A stretch of 64,000 nt of DNA from Rhizobiales bacterium YIM 77505 (GTDB taxonomy: Bacteria > Pseudomonadota > Alphaproteobacteria > Rhizobiales > Beijerinckiaceae): the NCBI GenBank assembly GCA_000745135.1, contig JQNH01000001.1, positions 1,612,001-1,676,000 of the forward strand. Reading direction: 5' to 3'. Under the pieces are notes generated by a model, which was not told where the DNA came from, searched no databases, and saw only the letters and a program-made list of their open reading frames with translations. Shown here in pieces: positions 11,072 through 19,353 of the stretch; positions within the stretch are counted from its first letter, which is position 1; each line of letters starts with the position of its first letter. The position numbers and the translations under genes were made by a program.

Positions 11072-11326
11072 TCAGCTCGCCGGTGTGTCGATGATTTCGA
11101 GGCGGCGTTCGATCCGGGAAAGCCGGCCATCGAACGCAGCGAACGATTCATAGAGATTGGCGATATCCGTTTGAATCGCGCCCATCTGGGCCTGCATCGC
11201 TTGCAGGTTCCCACGGACGGCGTGCACTTGCGCACTCAAGTTGCGCTGACCCTCCTCCAGGTTGCCGAGTCGCGCCTGGACGGCCTTCAGCACCTCGTAA
11301 AGGAGTTCGTTCGTCACTTCAGCCAT
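11072..11326 (-). CDS. small coiled-coil protein between nuoE and nuoF
   Basis: 84 residues, ATG at 11326 overlapping the end of nuoE by eight bases. Predicted to be almost entirely helical with heptad-spaced hydrophobics: an N-terminal half [20 protein letters not shown] and a C-terminal [13 protein letters not shown] that matches the pattern in the other small coiled-coil gene of this operon (9511-9750). No enzyme motif, membrane segment or signal peptide. Probably a paralogue pair; whether they touch complex I or are hitchhikers is not known. Confidence 0.75.
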   Translation of the reverse strand: MAEVTNELLYEVLKAVQARLGNLEEGQRNLSAQVHAVRGNLQAMQAQMGAIQTDIANLYESFAAFDGRLSRIERRLEIIDTPAS

Positions 11327-12314
11327 CGGAGCCTCGCCCGGTCTTGGCGTCGGCGGCCGTGCGCCCCTCCTCCGGCTTGGACGGCGTCATGGTGTAGGAC
11401 TTGTCGCTCTGCGGCGCGGGCTGGCTCTCGGGCCGCTCCTTGTTGGAGGCGACGAAGGCCTTGCCCGGGTCCGCCGCGCCCTTCGGATCGTCGGGCTTGA
11501 CCGGCGTCTCGCCCTCCTTCGCCCTCTTGGCCGGCGTGTTGGCGGCCTCGCTCTCGATGGCGCGTCCGGCGTCCGGCTTGGCCGGCTTCGGCTGCGAGGG
11601 CGCGGAGGCGGTCGCGGCGGCGGCCTCGGAGGCGGTCCTTGTCTCAAGCTCCTTGATCGCCTCTTCCTCGAAGCGCTTGCGCCAGGCGCCGATCACCGAG
11701 CCATCGAAGAGAGCGGGATCGGTGAGGGCTTTCACGTCATCCTTCGGCTCGGACGAGCGGCGGCCCTGCTGGGAGCCCGGCTTGACGGGCCGGCCGGCGG
11801 CAAGATCGTCGAGGATCTTCTCGAGGATCTCCGGCGTCAGGTCCTCGTAATAATCGAAGTTGATCTGCGCCATCGGGGCATTGCAGCAGGCGCCCAGGCA
11901 CTCGACCTCGATCCAGGAGAAGGTACCATCCGCCGTGACGTGGTTCTGCTCGCCGATCCGGCGACGCAGCACCTCCTTGAGGTCGAGCGCCCCGCAGTTG
12001 TGGCAGGGGACGGTTCCGCAGAGCTGGATGTGGTAGCGCCCCACCGGCTCGAGGTTGAACATGGTGTAGAAGGTCGCGACCTCGAGCACGCGGATGTAGG
12101 GCATGCCGAGCTTGTCCGCGACCGCCTCGATGGCCTTCTGCGGCAGCCAGCCGCCCGCCTGCTCCTGCGCCTTCCACAGAAGCGGGATCACCGCAGAAGC
12201 CTGGCGGCCTGGCGGATATTTGGCGATCTGCCCCTCAGCCCAGTTCTCGTTCTCCGCCGTGAAGGCGAAGGAGGCGGGCTGGACATCGGCGGGTGCAAGC
12301 CTTCTGTTGGCCAT
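11319..12314 (-). CDS. nuoE: NADH-quinone oxidoreductase subunit E with long C-terminal tail
   Basis: Thioredoxin-like 2Fe-2S subunit (cluster N1a) paired with NuoF, 331 residues. Cluster ligands are in [10 protein letters not shown] and CLGACCNAP. The conserved domain ends near residue 195; the remaining 130 or so residues are low-complexity, rich in Lys, Glu, Pro and Ala, and probably disordered. E. coli NuoE lacks this tail, but extended NuoE proteins are known in alphaproteobacteria. Its stop lies inside the following small gene. Confidence 0.95.
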   Translation of the reverse strand: MANRRLAPADVQPASFAFTAENENWAEGQIAKYPPGRQASAVIPLLWKAQEQAGGWLPQKAIEAVADKLGMPYIRVLEVATFYTMFNLEPVGRYHIQLCGTVPCHNCGALDLKEVLRRRIGEQNHVTADGTFSWIEVECLGACCNAPMAQINFDYYEDLTPEILEKILDDLAAGRPVKPGSQQGRRSSEPKDDVKALTDPALFDGSVIGAWRKRFEEEAIKELETRTASEAAAATASAPSQPKPAKPDAGRAIESEAANTPAKRAKEGETPVKPDDPKGAADPGKAFVASNKERPESQPAPQSDKSYTMTPSKPEEGRTAADAKTGRGSDG

Positions 12315-12371
12315 CTTAGTCTCTCGTGGCCCTTCGGTTCCAGGGCAGGTGGCGAGCGACGTACATAGCGC

Positions 12372-12965
12372 TCATCCTTTTACAGCTTCGCGCATCGGCA
12401 ACGCGGGTCCGAACAGGTCCGCCACAGCGACCGAGAACCCAGGCGGCGCAAGGTCGATCACCCCTTCGCGCATGATGCGCGTGCGGATCTCATCCGCTTC
12501 GTGACGCTTGTGATGGACCACCACCCGCTGCTTCGGGTGCAGGACGAGATAATGCTGAATGCTCGGCACCGAAAAGTACTCGACGAGCTTGTCGTCCTCG
12601 TCGGTTCGGACCGAGGTCGGCGAGGCAACCTCAACCACGATGATCGGCGCATCGATCGTCAGAGCGTCGGGATCCGGAGCGCTGCCGCATTGCACGGCCG
12701 CGTCGGGCTCGCGCGCCGTGGTCTCGTCGATGACGACCGTCGCGCCATCGGGCAGGACGGTGCAATCGAGGCCCGCGGCCGCGACGGCCTCGCTCAGGGC
12801 GCGAAAGACCGCACCCTTGACGATCAGGTGCAGGTTCCTCTCGGGCGCCATAGCGACGGGCGTCCCCTGCACCAGCTCGTAGCGGCCGGGTGCCTGAGCG
12901 ACCGCCCAATCGAGGAACTCCCGGACGGTCATGCGGGATGGCGAAGCGGCGGCGGGCACGTTCAC
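12372..12965 (-). CDS. Uma2 family (DUF820) PD-(D/E)XK nuclease-like protein inserted in the nuo operon
   Basis: 197 residues. The family pattern is present: an N-terminal [12 protein letters not shown] segment, the core EPDAAV strand, [12 protein letters not shown] with the catalytic-type glutamate, and a following [19 protein letters not shown] carrying the lysine. Uma2 proteins share the restriction-endonuclease fold, but their cellular role is not established. Its ATG-side end overlaps the nuoD stop by four bases, so it is co-transcribed and probably translationally coupled. It is not a complex I component in any known system, so it is best seen as an operon insertion. Confidence 0.88.
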   Translation of the reverse strand: MNVPAAASPSRMTVREFLDWAVAQAPGRYELVQGTPVAMAPERNLHLIVKGAVFRALSEAVAAAGLDCTVLPDGATVVIDETTAREPDAAVQCGSAPDPDALTIDAPIIVVEVASPTSVRTDEDDKLVEYFSVPSIQHYLVLHPKQRVVVHHKRHEADEIRTRIMREGVIDLAPPGFSVAVADLFGPALPMREAVKG

Positions 12966-14152
12966 CGGTCCACCTCCCCGAAGACGATGTCAAGCGAGCC
13001 GAGCACGGCCGAGACGTCGGCGAGCATGTGGCCGCGGCAGAGGAAATCCATCGCCTGGAGATGGGCGAAGCCCGGCGCGCGGATATGGCAGCGATAGGGC
13101 TTGTTGGTGCCGTCCGCCACGAGATAGACGCCGAACTCGCCCTTCGGCGCCTCGACGGCGGCGTAGACCTCGCCCGCCGGCACGTGGAACCCTTCCGTGT
13201 AGAGCTTGAAGTGATGGATGAGCGCCTCCATGGAGCGCTTCATCTCGCCGCGCTTGGGCGGCACGATCTTGTTGTCGGGCGTCGAGACCGGCCCCTGCCC
13301 CTCCGGCGAACGCAGCTTCTCCAGGCACTGCTTCATGATGCGGACGGACTGCCGCATCTCTTCCATGCGGATGACCTGACGATCGTAGTTGTCGCCGTTC
13401 TTGCCGACCGGGATGTCGAACTCGAGCTCCTCGTAGCATTCATAGGGTTGGGCCTTGCGCAGGTCCCAGGGGGCGCCGGAGCCGCGCACCATGACGCCCG
13501 AGAAGCCCCATTTCCAGGCGTCCTCCAGAGACACCACGCCGATGTCGACGTTGCGCTGCTTGAAGATGCGGTTGCCGATGACAAGCTCGTCGAGATCGTC
13601 CACGACCTTGAGGAAGGGATCGCAGAAATCCCAAATGTCGTCGATGAGCTTGGGCGGCAGATCCTGATGGACGCCGCCCGGCCGGAAGTAGTTGGCGTGC
13701 ATGCGCGAGCCGGAGGCCCGCTCGTAGAACACCATTAGCTTCTCGCGCTCTTCGAAGCCCCAGAGCGGCGGCGTCAGGGCACCGACGTCCATCGCCTGGG
13801 TGGTGATGTTGAGGAGGTGCGAGAGAAGACGGCCGATTTCTGAATAGAGCACGCGGATGAGCTGCCCGCGCTTCGGCACCTCGATGCCAAGCAGCTTCTC
13901 GATGGCGAGGCAGAAGGCGTGCTCCTGATTCATCGGCGCGACGTAATCGAGCCGATCGAAATAGGGGTTCGCCTGGAGATAGGTCTTGTACTCGATCAGC
14001 TTCTCAGTGCCGCGGTGGAGCAGGCCGATATGCGGGTCGACCCGTTCGACCACCTCGCCGTCGAGCTCCAGCACCAGGCGCAGCACCCCATGCGCTGCAG
14101 GATGCTGCGGGCCGAAGTTGATCGTGAAGTTGCGGATGTTGTGTTCGGTCAT
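12962..14152 (-). CDS. nuoD: NADH-quinone oxidoreductase subunit D
   Basis: 49-kDa-type subunit derived from the large subunit of [NiFe] hydrogenase; with NuoB it forms the quinone-reduction site near cluster N2. 396 residues, the alphaproteobacterial length, separate from NuoC (not fused as in E. coli). Diagnostic N-terminus [19 protein letters not shown] includes the quinone-site histidine region, and the C-terminus ends DIVFGEVDR as in relatives. Confidence 0.97.
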   Translation of the reverse strand: MTEHNIRNFTINFGPQHPAAHGVLRLVLELDGEVVERVDPHIGLLHRGTEKLIEYKTYLQANPYFDRLDYVAPMNQEHAFCLAIEKLLGIEVPKRGQLIRVLYSEIGRLLSHLLNITTQAMDVGALTPPLWGFEEREKLMVFYERASGSRMHANYFRPGGVHQDLPPKLIDDIWDFCDPFLKVVDDLDELVIGNRIFKQRNVDIGVVSLEDAWKWGFSGVMVRGSGAPWDLRKAQPYECYEELEFDIPVGKNGDNYDRQVIRMEEMRQSVRIMKQCLEKLRSPEGQGPVSTPDNKIVPPKRGEMKRSMEALIHHFKLYTEGFHVPAGEVYAAVEAPKGEFGVYLVADGTNKPYRCHIRAPGFAHLQAMDFLCRGHMLADVSAVLGSLDIVFGEVDR

Positions 14153-14189
14153 CGCGAAGCCTCGGAATCCGCTAGCGCAGAGGGCGCTC

Positions 14190-14221
14190 GCGAATAGCGA
14201 GTAGCGAGTAGCGAATAGGGG
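14190..14221. repeat. left arm of an inverted repeat flanking the four-helix-bundle gene
   Basis: A run built from the short unit GCGAATAGCGAGTAGC, itself internally repetitive (GCGAATA / GCGAGTA). The reverse complement of almost the same sequence lies on the other side of the neighbouring gene (14620-14653). Together they bracket the four-helix-bundle gene like the ends of a cassette. Repeats of this kind are, from memory, common beside such genes in Rhizobiales; this has not been searched here. Confidence 0.75.
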
Positions 14222-14229
14222 GCCCGCAT

Positions 14230-14613
14230 CTACGCTTTCTCCACACGCCTCTGCAGCGACCGGATCAACGATCGCAACATCTTCCCAAGCTCGTCACAGC
14301 TCATCAGCAACGGTTGCAATGCGCCTCCAGGCGCAAGCTGAACCCTCTGCGCCAAGATAAGATGCGTCTCCAACTCCTTCAGCGAACCCTGTGCGATCCT
14401 TAGGAATTGAACAAAAGATCCTGTGTGTTCCCGGCCATGTCCTTCGGCGATATTAGCGGCGATCGATGCGGCAGACCGCCGAATCTGAGCAGTCATGCCG
14501 AACAGCTCCTCACGCGGGAGATCCCGAGTCACTCGGAAGCAAGCCTCAGCCAGCATCATTGCGTCCTGCCAAACCCGCAAATCACGATACGAGTTGACTG
14601 TGGCCTGATCCAC
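14230..14613 (-). CDS. four helix bundle protein (23S rRNA intervening-sequence protein family)
   Basis: 127 residues. It has the family pattern [20 protein letters not shown] at the N-terminus, the central [19 protein letters not shown], and the [19 protein letters not shown] segment. Such proteins are four-helix bundles first noticed in intervening sequences of bacterial 23S rRNA genes; the molecular role is unknown, although nucleic-acid binding has been proposed. It lies between nuoD and nuoC on the operon strand, enclosed in inverted repeats, and it breaks the usual close C-D spacing. It is therefore probably a mobile or horizontally spread cassette that sits in the transcript without a polar effect. 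Confidence 0.9.
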   Translation of the reverse strand: MDQATVNSYRDLRVWQDAMMLAEACFRVTRDLPREELFGMTAQIRRSAASIAANIAEGHGREHTGSFVQFLRIAQGSLKELETHLILAQRVQLAPGGALQPLLMSCDELGKMLRSLIRSLQRRVEKA

Positions 14614-14619
14614 ATCTTC

Positions 14620-14653
14620 GCCCCTATTCGCTATTCCCTACTCGCTATTCGCC
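14620..14653. repeat. right arm of the inverted repeat flanking the four-helix-bundle gene
   Basis: Reads CCCTATTCGCTATTCCCTAC and continues with further ATTCG units; its reverse complement closely matches the left arm at 14190-14221 over about 30 bases with few mismatches. It ends directly at the nuoC stop codon (TAG at 14656-14654), so the cassette was inserted exactly at the nuoC 3' end without damaging it. Confidence 0.75.
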
Positions 14654-15253
14654 CTATTGCGCCTTTTCATCCCCCGGCAGCACGTAATCCGTCCCCTCCC
14701 AGGGTGAGAGGAAATCGAAGTTGCGGAATTCCTGCTGAAGCTTCACCGGCTCGTAGACGACGCGCTTCTCGATTTCGTCGTAGCGCACCTCGACGAAGCC
14801 GGTGAGCGGGAAATCCTTGCGCAGCGGGTGCCCCTCGAAGCCGTAGTCGGTGAGGATGCGGCGCAGGTCCGGATGGCCGGAGAACAGGATGCCGTAAAGA
14901 TCGTAGGCTTCGCGCTCATACCAGTTGGCCGCCGGGAAGACAGCGATGATCGACGGCACGGGCGTCGTCTCGTCCGTCTCGGTCTTCACGCGGATACGCC
15001 GGTTATGGTGCGGCGACAGGAGGTGGTAGACGACGTCGAAGCGCTTCTCGCGGCCCGGATAGTCCGCCCCGCACAGGTCGATGAAGCTGACGAAGCGGCA
15101 CTCCGGATCGTCCCGCAGGAACGCGATCACCCGAACGATGTCTTTGGCTGGCACGAGGACGGTCAGCTCGCCATGAGCGACCGTCCAATCGAGAACGGCC
15201 TCTCCGAGGGACGCGGCGATGTGCTCACCAAGCTGATGCAGTTCAGCGGACAT
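14654..15253 (-). CDS. nuoC: NADH-quinone oxidoreductase subunit C
   Basis: 30-kDa-type peripheral-arm subunit, 199 residues from [10 protein letters not shown]. Family signature [26 protein letters not shown] is present, and the C-terminal domain follows it ([18 protein letters not shown]). An upstream ATG at 15355 would run into nuoB and is rejected. It lies 17 bases after nuoB. Confidence 0.97.
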   Translation of the reverse strand: MSAELHQLGEHIAASLGEAVLDWTVAHGELTVLVPAKDIVRVIAFLRDDPECRFVSFIDLCGADYPGREKRFDVVYHLLSPHHNRRIRVKTETDETTPVPSIIAVFPAANWYEREAYDLYGILFSGHPDLRRILTDYGFEGHPLRKDFPLTGFVEVRYDEIEKRVVYEPVKLQQEFRNFDFLSPWEGTDYVLPGDEKAQ

Positions 15254-15270
15254 GTGCGCCCTTCCAGCCC

Positions 15271-15846
15271 TCAACGCTCGATCGTTCCGGTGCGGCGGAT
15301 CTTCTTCTGGAGCAGAAGCACCCCGTAGAGCAGCGCCTCGGCGGTTGGCGGGCAACCCGGCACATAGATGTCCACCGGCACGATGCGGTCACAGCCGCGC
15401 ACCACGGCATAGGAATAGTGATAGTAGCCGCCGCCATTGGCGCAGGAGCCCATGGAGATGACGTAGCGCGGCTCCGGCATCTGGTCGTAGACCTTGCGCA
15501 GGGCCGGCGCCATCTTGTTGGTGAGCGTTCCGGCCACGATCATCACGTCCGACTGCCGGGGCGAGGCGCGCGGAGCGAAGCCGAAGCGCTCGGCGTCGTA
15601 GCGCGGCATCGACATCTGCATCATCTCGACGGCGCAGCAGGCGAGCCCGAAAGTCATCCACATGAGGGAGCCGGTGCGCGCCCAGTTGATGAGGTCGTCC
15701 GTGGCCGTCACAAGGAAGCCTTTGTCGGCCAGCTCGTCACTGATCGACAGAAAATATGGATCCTCCGCCCCGACCGGCTTGCCCGTGTTGGGGTCGATGA
15801 TCCCGCGCGGCGCCGGAGCGACCAGGGGAGAGCGGGCGTCCGCCAT
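15271..15846 (-). CDS. nuoB: NADH-quinone oxidoreductase subunit B
   Basis: Carries the terminal cluster N2 that reduces quinone, 191 residues. Cluster ligands: the adjacent cysteines of [10 protein letters not shown], then GSCANGGG and [10 protein letters not shown]. Start ATG at 15846 is preferred because it overlaps the nuoA stop (TGATG); an ATG nine bases upstream in the same frame is also possible. Confidence 0.97.
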   Translation of the reverse strand: MADARSPLVAPAPRGIIDPNTGKPVGAEDPYFLSISDELADKGFLVTATDDLINWARTGSLMWMTFGLACCAVEMMQMSMPRYDAERFGFAPRASPRQSDVMIVAGTLTNKMAPALRKVYDQMPEPRYVISMGSCANGGGYYHYSYAVVRGCDRIVPVDIYVPGCPPTAEALLYGVLLLQKKIRRTGTIER

Positions 15847-16211
15847 CAATCCCATTCGAGAGCCCCTTTCTTCCACTCGTACACGAAGCCCACCGTCAGG
15901 ACCCCCAGGAAGATCATCATGGACCAGAAGCCGAACCAGCCAAGGTCCCCGAAAGTAATGGCCCAAGGGAAGAGAAAGGCGACTTCAAGATCGAATATAA
16001 TGAACAGGATAGCGACCAGGTAGAACCGCACGTCGAACTTCATGCGCGCATCGTCAAAGGCGTTGAAGCCGCACTCGTAGGCCGACAGCTTCTCCGCATC
16101 TGGCCTGGAATACGCCACGATGAAGGGAGCAACGAGCAGCGCCATGGCGATCGCCGTCGCGACCCCGATGAAAATGACGAGCGGCAGATAGTCGGCGAGG
16201 AGATTCGGCAT
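15846..16211 (-). CDS. nuoA: NADH-quinone oxidoreductase subunit A
   Basis: First gene of the operon: three-helix membrane subunit (ND3/Nqo7 type), 121 residues. It has the flexible conserved loop KLSAYECGF with the quinone-site cysteine, and the acidic helix [15 protein letters not shown]. Start [10 protein letters not shown] at 16211 fits the family. Confidence 0.97.
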   Translation of the reverse strand: MPNLLADYLPLVIFIGVATAIAMALLVAPFIVAYSRPDAEKLSAYECGFNAFDDARMKFDVRFYLVAILFIIFDLEVAFLFPWAITFGDLGWFGFWSMMIFLGVLTVGFVYEWKKGALEWD

Positions 16212-16306
16212 GACACCCAACAACCGCGATTGCTTGGCCGCTCCGTCCCGGCTGGGACCGCGGCCCGGGGCCGCACGGCAGCGCAAAGGCCTGTGAACGC
16301 GCGCGT

Positions 16307-16335
16307 GGCTTAGCCGACGACCCTCGGTGTGACAA
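16307..16335 (-). promoter_or_regulatory. candidate sigma70-type promoter of the nuo operon
   Basis: On the minus strand a -35-like TTGTCA (16335-16330) and a -10-like TAAGCC (16312-16307) are separated by 17 bases, ending about 95 bases before the nuoA start. The match is moderate and was found by eye, so it is a suggestion only. Confidence 0.35.
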
Positions 16336-16453
16336 GGGTTTACGGCGTCGCGCGGGCGAGGTTTTTGCAGGTTCCAGCGGGTTGCGCTTTCGCGAGGAAC
16401 GGAAGCTGTGGTCAGCTACGGCGCCCAGACGATTCGGATGGTTGGAGGAAAAG

Positions 16454-16828
16454 ATGCGCCGGGCGAGCCTGACGATCCTGACGATGCTCGCGACCACCGC
16501 TCCCGGTATCCTCGCGGCGCAGGTGAACGATCTCGCCCTGGCCCGCTGCTCTCACTTCCTCGACATGCGTCCGGCCGAGGCGGAACGCCTCGCTCTCTGG
16601 CTTCATGGCTATTATGCGGGCGCCGCCCAGCGCACGGCCGTCGACGCGCGGCAGTTCGAGTCGGCCATTCCCAAGCTGCGCGAGGCATGCGGGAAGCGCC
16701 CCGACTTGCCCCTCATCAGCGCCGAGGCGCGCGCGATTCTCTTGGGACTTGCGCCGCTCGAACCGGAGCCGCCGGCCCAGCCGCCGTTCGGCACGTCCTC
16801 TCCCCTCGCGCCTCGTCGAGGCCCATAG
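16454..16828 (+). CDS. HdeA/HdeB-like secreted small protein
   Basis: 124 residues, divergent from nuo. A clear ribosome binding site GGAGG lies five bases before ATG 16454. The N-terminus MRRASLTILTMLATTAPGIL followed by an AxA-like site is a signal peptide, so a periplasmic location is expected. The mature part has the alphaproteobacterial HdeA/HdeB-like pattern: a cysteine with CSHFLDM, then LALWLHGYYAG, and a second cysteine REACGKRPDLPL. E. coli HdeA/B are acid-stress chaperones, but function in this branch is not proven. The C-terminus is proline-rich. Confidence 0.7.
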   Translation: MRRASLTILTMLATTAPGILAAQVNDLALARCSHFLDMRPAEAERLALWLHGYYAGAAQRTAVDARQFESAIPKLREACGKRPDLPLISAEARAILLGLAPLEPEPPAQPPFGTSSPLAPRRGP

Positions 16829-17239
16829 GAGGCGGCGACGCTCGCCAGAAAGGCATGGGCGGCGTCGGGACGCCCCGCATGGCCGCGGCAGCTCCGATCG
16901 GGGCCGTGGATCCGGAGCATGGTTGCCCGACCGCGGTTGGCGCGTGCCCCGCCCTCCCGGCCATGGGCATGGAGGGCGGCATCACGATCACGATTTTGCG
17001 GTAGCAGCGCCGATGGTTGGCGCGACAGAAGAAGGCGCCACTCGCGGCAAGAGTTACTGCGCTGACGCTCCGTTCACGCTTCTGGGAAAGGGCGGGAGGG
17101 GTTCAGGTGCGAACTTTCCTCACACCCCCTCTTTCCCGGATGCACGGAACGCAGTCCGGGAACGGAAGCGCAACAACTTGCTGCGAAGCAGCGCTGTACC
17201 GGTGGTATCGCAGGAGCAGGACCAACCCGACCATCCATC
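16829..17239. other. non-coding stretch between the hdeA-like gene and the tRNA scar
   Basis: No convincing gene on either strand. One stem with arms CGCCCTCC and GGAGGGCG is visible near 16949-16979, without a T-run, possibly the end of the hdeA-like transcript. The rest is unremarkable GC-rich sequence. Confidence 0.5.
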
Positions 17240-17258
17240 AGCCCGATCGGATCGGGCT
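17240..17258. terminator. perfect palindrome downstream of the tRNA-Asp fragment
   Basis: Arms AGCCCGATC (17240-17248) and GATCGGGCT (17250-17258) around a single G. On the minus strand it lies 18 bases after the CCA end of the tRNA fragment, where a tRNA terminator is expected, though it lacks a T-run. Confidence 0.4.
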
Positions 17259-17275
17259 GCAGAACTGTGGGGCAC

Positions 17276-17325
17276 TGGCGCGGGCGACGGGGCTCGAACC
17301 CGCGACCTCCGGCGTGACAGGCCAG
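17276..17325 (-). tRNA. tRNA-Asp(GTC) 3' fragment, probable attachment-site scar
   Basis: Reading the minus strand from 17325, an anticodon arm CTGGC-CTGTCAC-GCCGG with anticodon GTC is followed by a variable loop, a T arm GCGGG-TTCGAGC-CCCGT, an acceptor 3' strand CGCCCGC, a G discriminator and CCA (ending 17276). The 5' half (acceptor 5' strand and D arm) is absent; unrelated AT-richer sequence begins at the anticodon stem. A tRNA cut at the anticodon with a conserved 3' half is the usual att product of a tyrosine integrase. The intact copy is not in this window. Confidence 0.85.
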
Positions 17326-17476
17326 CTAAAAAGCTAAGTAGATCAAAGACTGTTCCGACTCGGAAATCACACAGCGGCCAATAGCCAGAATCTGAATTCG
17401 GAACGCGCTGTCCCCGCAGGGACGGCGCTGTTTTGTCGCCCCCTCCCCTCCCGACCCGAAACCGGAGACGACGTGC

Positions 17477-17812
17477 ATGCTGCGCGATCCCTCAGACCTG
17501 CCCTTGTTCCGGGCGCTTGCCGCGCCTGATTCGGCGCCGACTGAGACGCCCCGCCCCTCCGGGCATCGCCCGGCCGAGGTGCTGCCATTCCCGCTCGGCC
17601 GCCATGTCGGTGCGGCCATGGTTGCGTCCCGGGCTCGGCAGATGCCGCGAGGGAAAGCCGTGGCCTACCTCGAGCGCTACTGTCGCCGCTGGACCGCTCA
17701 TCGCATCGTCTGGGGGATCCCGCGCGCCGTGGCCCACCACCAGGGCCGGGAGTTGCTGAGCCTGCTGTTGGAGTCCGATGAGCTCGGGAGGGCGATCCGT
17801 GGCGACGCCTGA
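17477..17812 (+). CDS. hypothetical protein, possibly DUF6074-like, in the island remnant
   Basis: 111 residues; GGAG ten bases before ATG. The central VLPFPLGRHVGAAMVASRAR resembles the N-terminal segment of the DUF6074 proteins found in rhizobial prophages, but the match is from memory and weak. No catalytic motif. It overlaps the start of the next gene, so the three small genes 17477-18589 form one translationally linked set just inside the tRNA scar. Confidence 0.55.
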   Translation: MLRDPSDLPLFRALAAPDSAPTETPRPSGHRPAEVLPFPLGRHVGAAMVASRARQMPRGKAVAYLERYCRRWTAHRIVWGIPRAVAHHQGRELLSLLLESDELGRAIRGDA

Positions 17813-18002
17813 CACTCATCCCCTGCCTCTCGCCTCGCCTGTGGCAGCCATGCTTGACGCCATCATCGCGGCCCTGCGCGAGGCGGGTATCGAGCCGACA
17901 CCGGCCAACGTCATCGCGCACGCGACCGACCGCGGCGCTGAACCGCAACTTGCTAGCGATCTCGCCGAGCTCGTGCGAGCGCGCCTTGGAGGCGCGGAAT
18001 GA
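17799..18002 (+). CDS. small hypothetical protein
   Basis: 67 residues from GTG 17799, chosen because GGGAGGG lies seven bases upstream; an ATG at 17778 is possible but has no such site. A helix-rich sequence (VAAMLDAIIAALREAGIEPT, then LASDLAELVRARLG) without a recognised family. The stop overlaps the next ATG (ATGA). Confidence 0.55.
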   Translation: MATPDTHPLPLASPVAAMLDAIIAALREAGIEPTPANVIAHATDRGAEPQLASDLAELVRARLGGAE

Positions 18003-18589
18003 GAGCCGCCCGCCGTAGCTTCCCCGTCGACATGGGGCCGGACCTCTTCGCATGGGCCGATTCGGCCAAGCCGGCGGCTCGCACGACGCACCTCCCCGCG
18101 GCTGTCGTCACCGACCAGGATGCAGCGGTCGCCCGTGTGGTGCCGCCGACCGCGAAGCTGGTCAGGGCCGCGACGCCGGGCGATACGTCGGGCCGGAGCG
18201 GCAATGTTGTGCTCGGCTACCGCGCCAAGCCCACGCGGCTGCGCAAGCCCTGGAGCATCGCCGAGGCGCGGCTGATCGAGATCGAACGGCTGATCCTGCA
18301 TCGGCATGGCGGACCGTGTGACCTCTCCTCGCCCGGCCTCGAATATATTGAGGTAGCCGTGCCCCATATCCTCGCCTTGGCAGTTACCCCTCGGACGCCG
18401 CTGTACCGCACTCAGCCGGTGCTTTGGGCCCAGCGATGGGCTCCGCGTCTGCTCGATGAGATGCTGGACCAGGTCCGGGACGTCCGCGTCCTGGATGAGA
18501 TCGAGCGCATGGAGGCAGAGGCAAGGTCCCGCAAGAGGCCACTCAGGGCAGACGCCATCGCCCGCTTGCTTCAGGTGACGCGAGCCTAG
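17999..18589 (+). CDS. hypothetical protein of the island remnant
   Basis: 196 residues, ATG at 17999 with GGAGG upstream, coupled to the gene before it. The N-terminal half is low in structure; the C-terminal half (from about residue 85) is mostly helical with WSIAEARLIEIERLILHRHG and a basic end RSRKRPLRADAIARLL. Not recognised. Probably a prophage or island accessory gene; a DNA-binding role is possible from the basic helices but unproven. Confidence 0.6.
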   Translation: MRAARRSFPVDMGPDLFAWADSAKPAARTTHLPAAVVTDQDAAVARVVPPTAKLVRAATPGDTSGRSGNVVLGYRAKPTRLRKPWSIAEARLIEIERLILHRHGGPCDLSSPGLEYIEVAVPHILALAVTPRTPLYRTQPVLWAQRWAPRLLDEMLDQVRDVRVLDEIERMEAEARSRKRPLRADAIARLLQVTRA

Positions 18590-18598
18590 AGGGAGGCT

Positions 18599-19159
18599 TT
18601 GGGCCTGACGACCATCGGCGCGGTCGACTGGACCCGCCGGCAGAGGCTTGCCGAGCGGAAGCAGCGGGACCGGGAATATCAGCGTGCAAAACGGCAGAAG
18701 GCAGGTGCCACAGTCCGGGAGCAGTCTCTATCCCGGACGCGCCCATGGGAGGCGCTCGGACTCAGTCGGGCCGCCTGGTACCGGCAAAAGCGAGGGGCTG
18801 AGACAAATTCGTCGGCAATCGAAACCGGTGCATTCAGACCGCCTGAGACAAATTCGTCGGCACCTATAGTACTACGTACTAAGCTGACGACGAACCTGTC
18901 TCAGAGGCCGATCCAGCCCGACATGTTCGAGGCGCTTAGTCCGCCCTCGCCTGCTCCCCTGCCCGCCTACGGTCGCGGCAAGATGCCTGACGAGATCCGG
19001 GCCGCCCTCGCTGCCTACAAGCGCCGCCACTTGCTCAAGCAGGAGGAGCTTGCGCGCCTCATCGGCGTGAGCCGTCCTCAGCTGGCCAACGCCGGCCAGC
19101 GCCGCTTCGGCCTGTCGGAGGGCCCGGCCATGAGGCTGCTGGAGCTTTTGTCGGCCTGA
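18599..19159 (+). CDS. HTH-domain protein with an internal repeated motif
   Basis: 186 residues from TTG 18599, preceded by GGGAGG. The N-terminal part is very basic (RRQRLAERKQRDREYQRAKR). A middle part has a short HTH-like RPWEALGLSRAAWYRQKRG and then two copies of ETNSSA. The C-terminal HLLKQEELARLIGVSRPQLA is a clear XRE-like helix-turn-helix. Codons in the middle (with TAGTACTACGTACTA) are AT-richer than the neighbours. Probably a phage-type regulator or replication-associated protein; not assigned to a family. Confidence 0.6.
   Translation: MGLTTIGAVDWTRRQRLAERKQRDREYQRAKRQKAGATVREQSLSRTRPWEALGLSRAAWYRQKRGAETNSSAIETGAFRPPETNSSAPIVLRTKLTTNLSQRPIQPDMFEALSPPSPAPLPAYGRGKMPDEIRAALAAYKRRHLLKQEELARLIGVSRPQLANAGQRRFGLSEGPAMRLLELLSA
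18798..18904. repeat. two direct and one inverted copy of a 20-base motif inside the HTH gene
   Basis: Two identical copies of a 20-base sequence beginning CTGAGACAAATTCG lie at 18798-18817 and 18843-18862, 45 bases apart. An inverted, slightly diverged copy (reading CTGAGACAGGTTCG on the minus strand) lies at 18885-18904. Between the second and third is an AGTAC-TAC-GTACT inverted repeat (18868-18880). The geometry resembles an operator or an iteron-like cluster inside the coding region of a DNA-binding protein. Confidence 0.7.
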
Positions 19160-19353
19160 GCACCGGTCGCCGGCCGACACTATGCATGGATGCACTCTTT
19201 TTCATCTGCTTTGATGACTCTTCCGCCCGAAACGACCGATAATCAATCCTTTGAGCCAGTTAGCACTTTCGGCTTTGACAAGCGCCTTCGCCGACACGAT
19301 ATTCTTGCACAATTGCAATGAGTCGGAGGCGGGCATAGCGCCCCCGCACGTAA

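Noticed and set aside
14190-14221. CRISPR-like array from the GCGAATA/GCGAGTA repeats
   Set aside because: The units are contiguous without spacers and recur only as an inverted copy around one gene; no cas genes are present.
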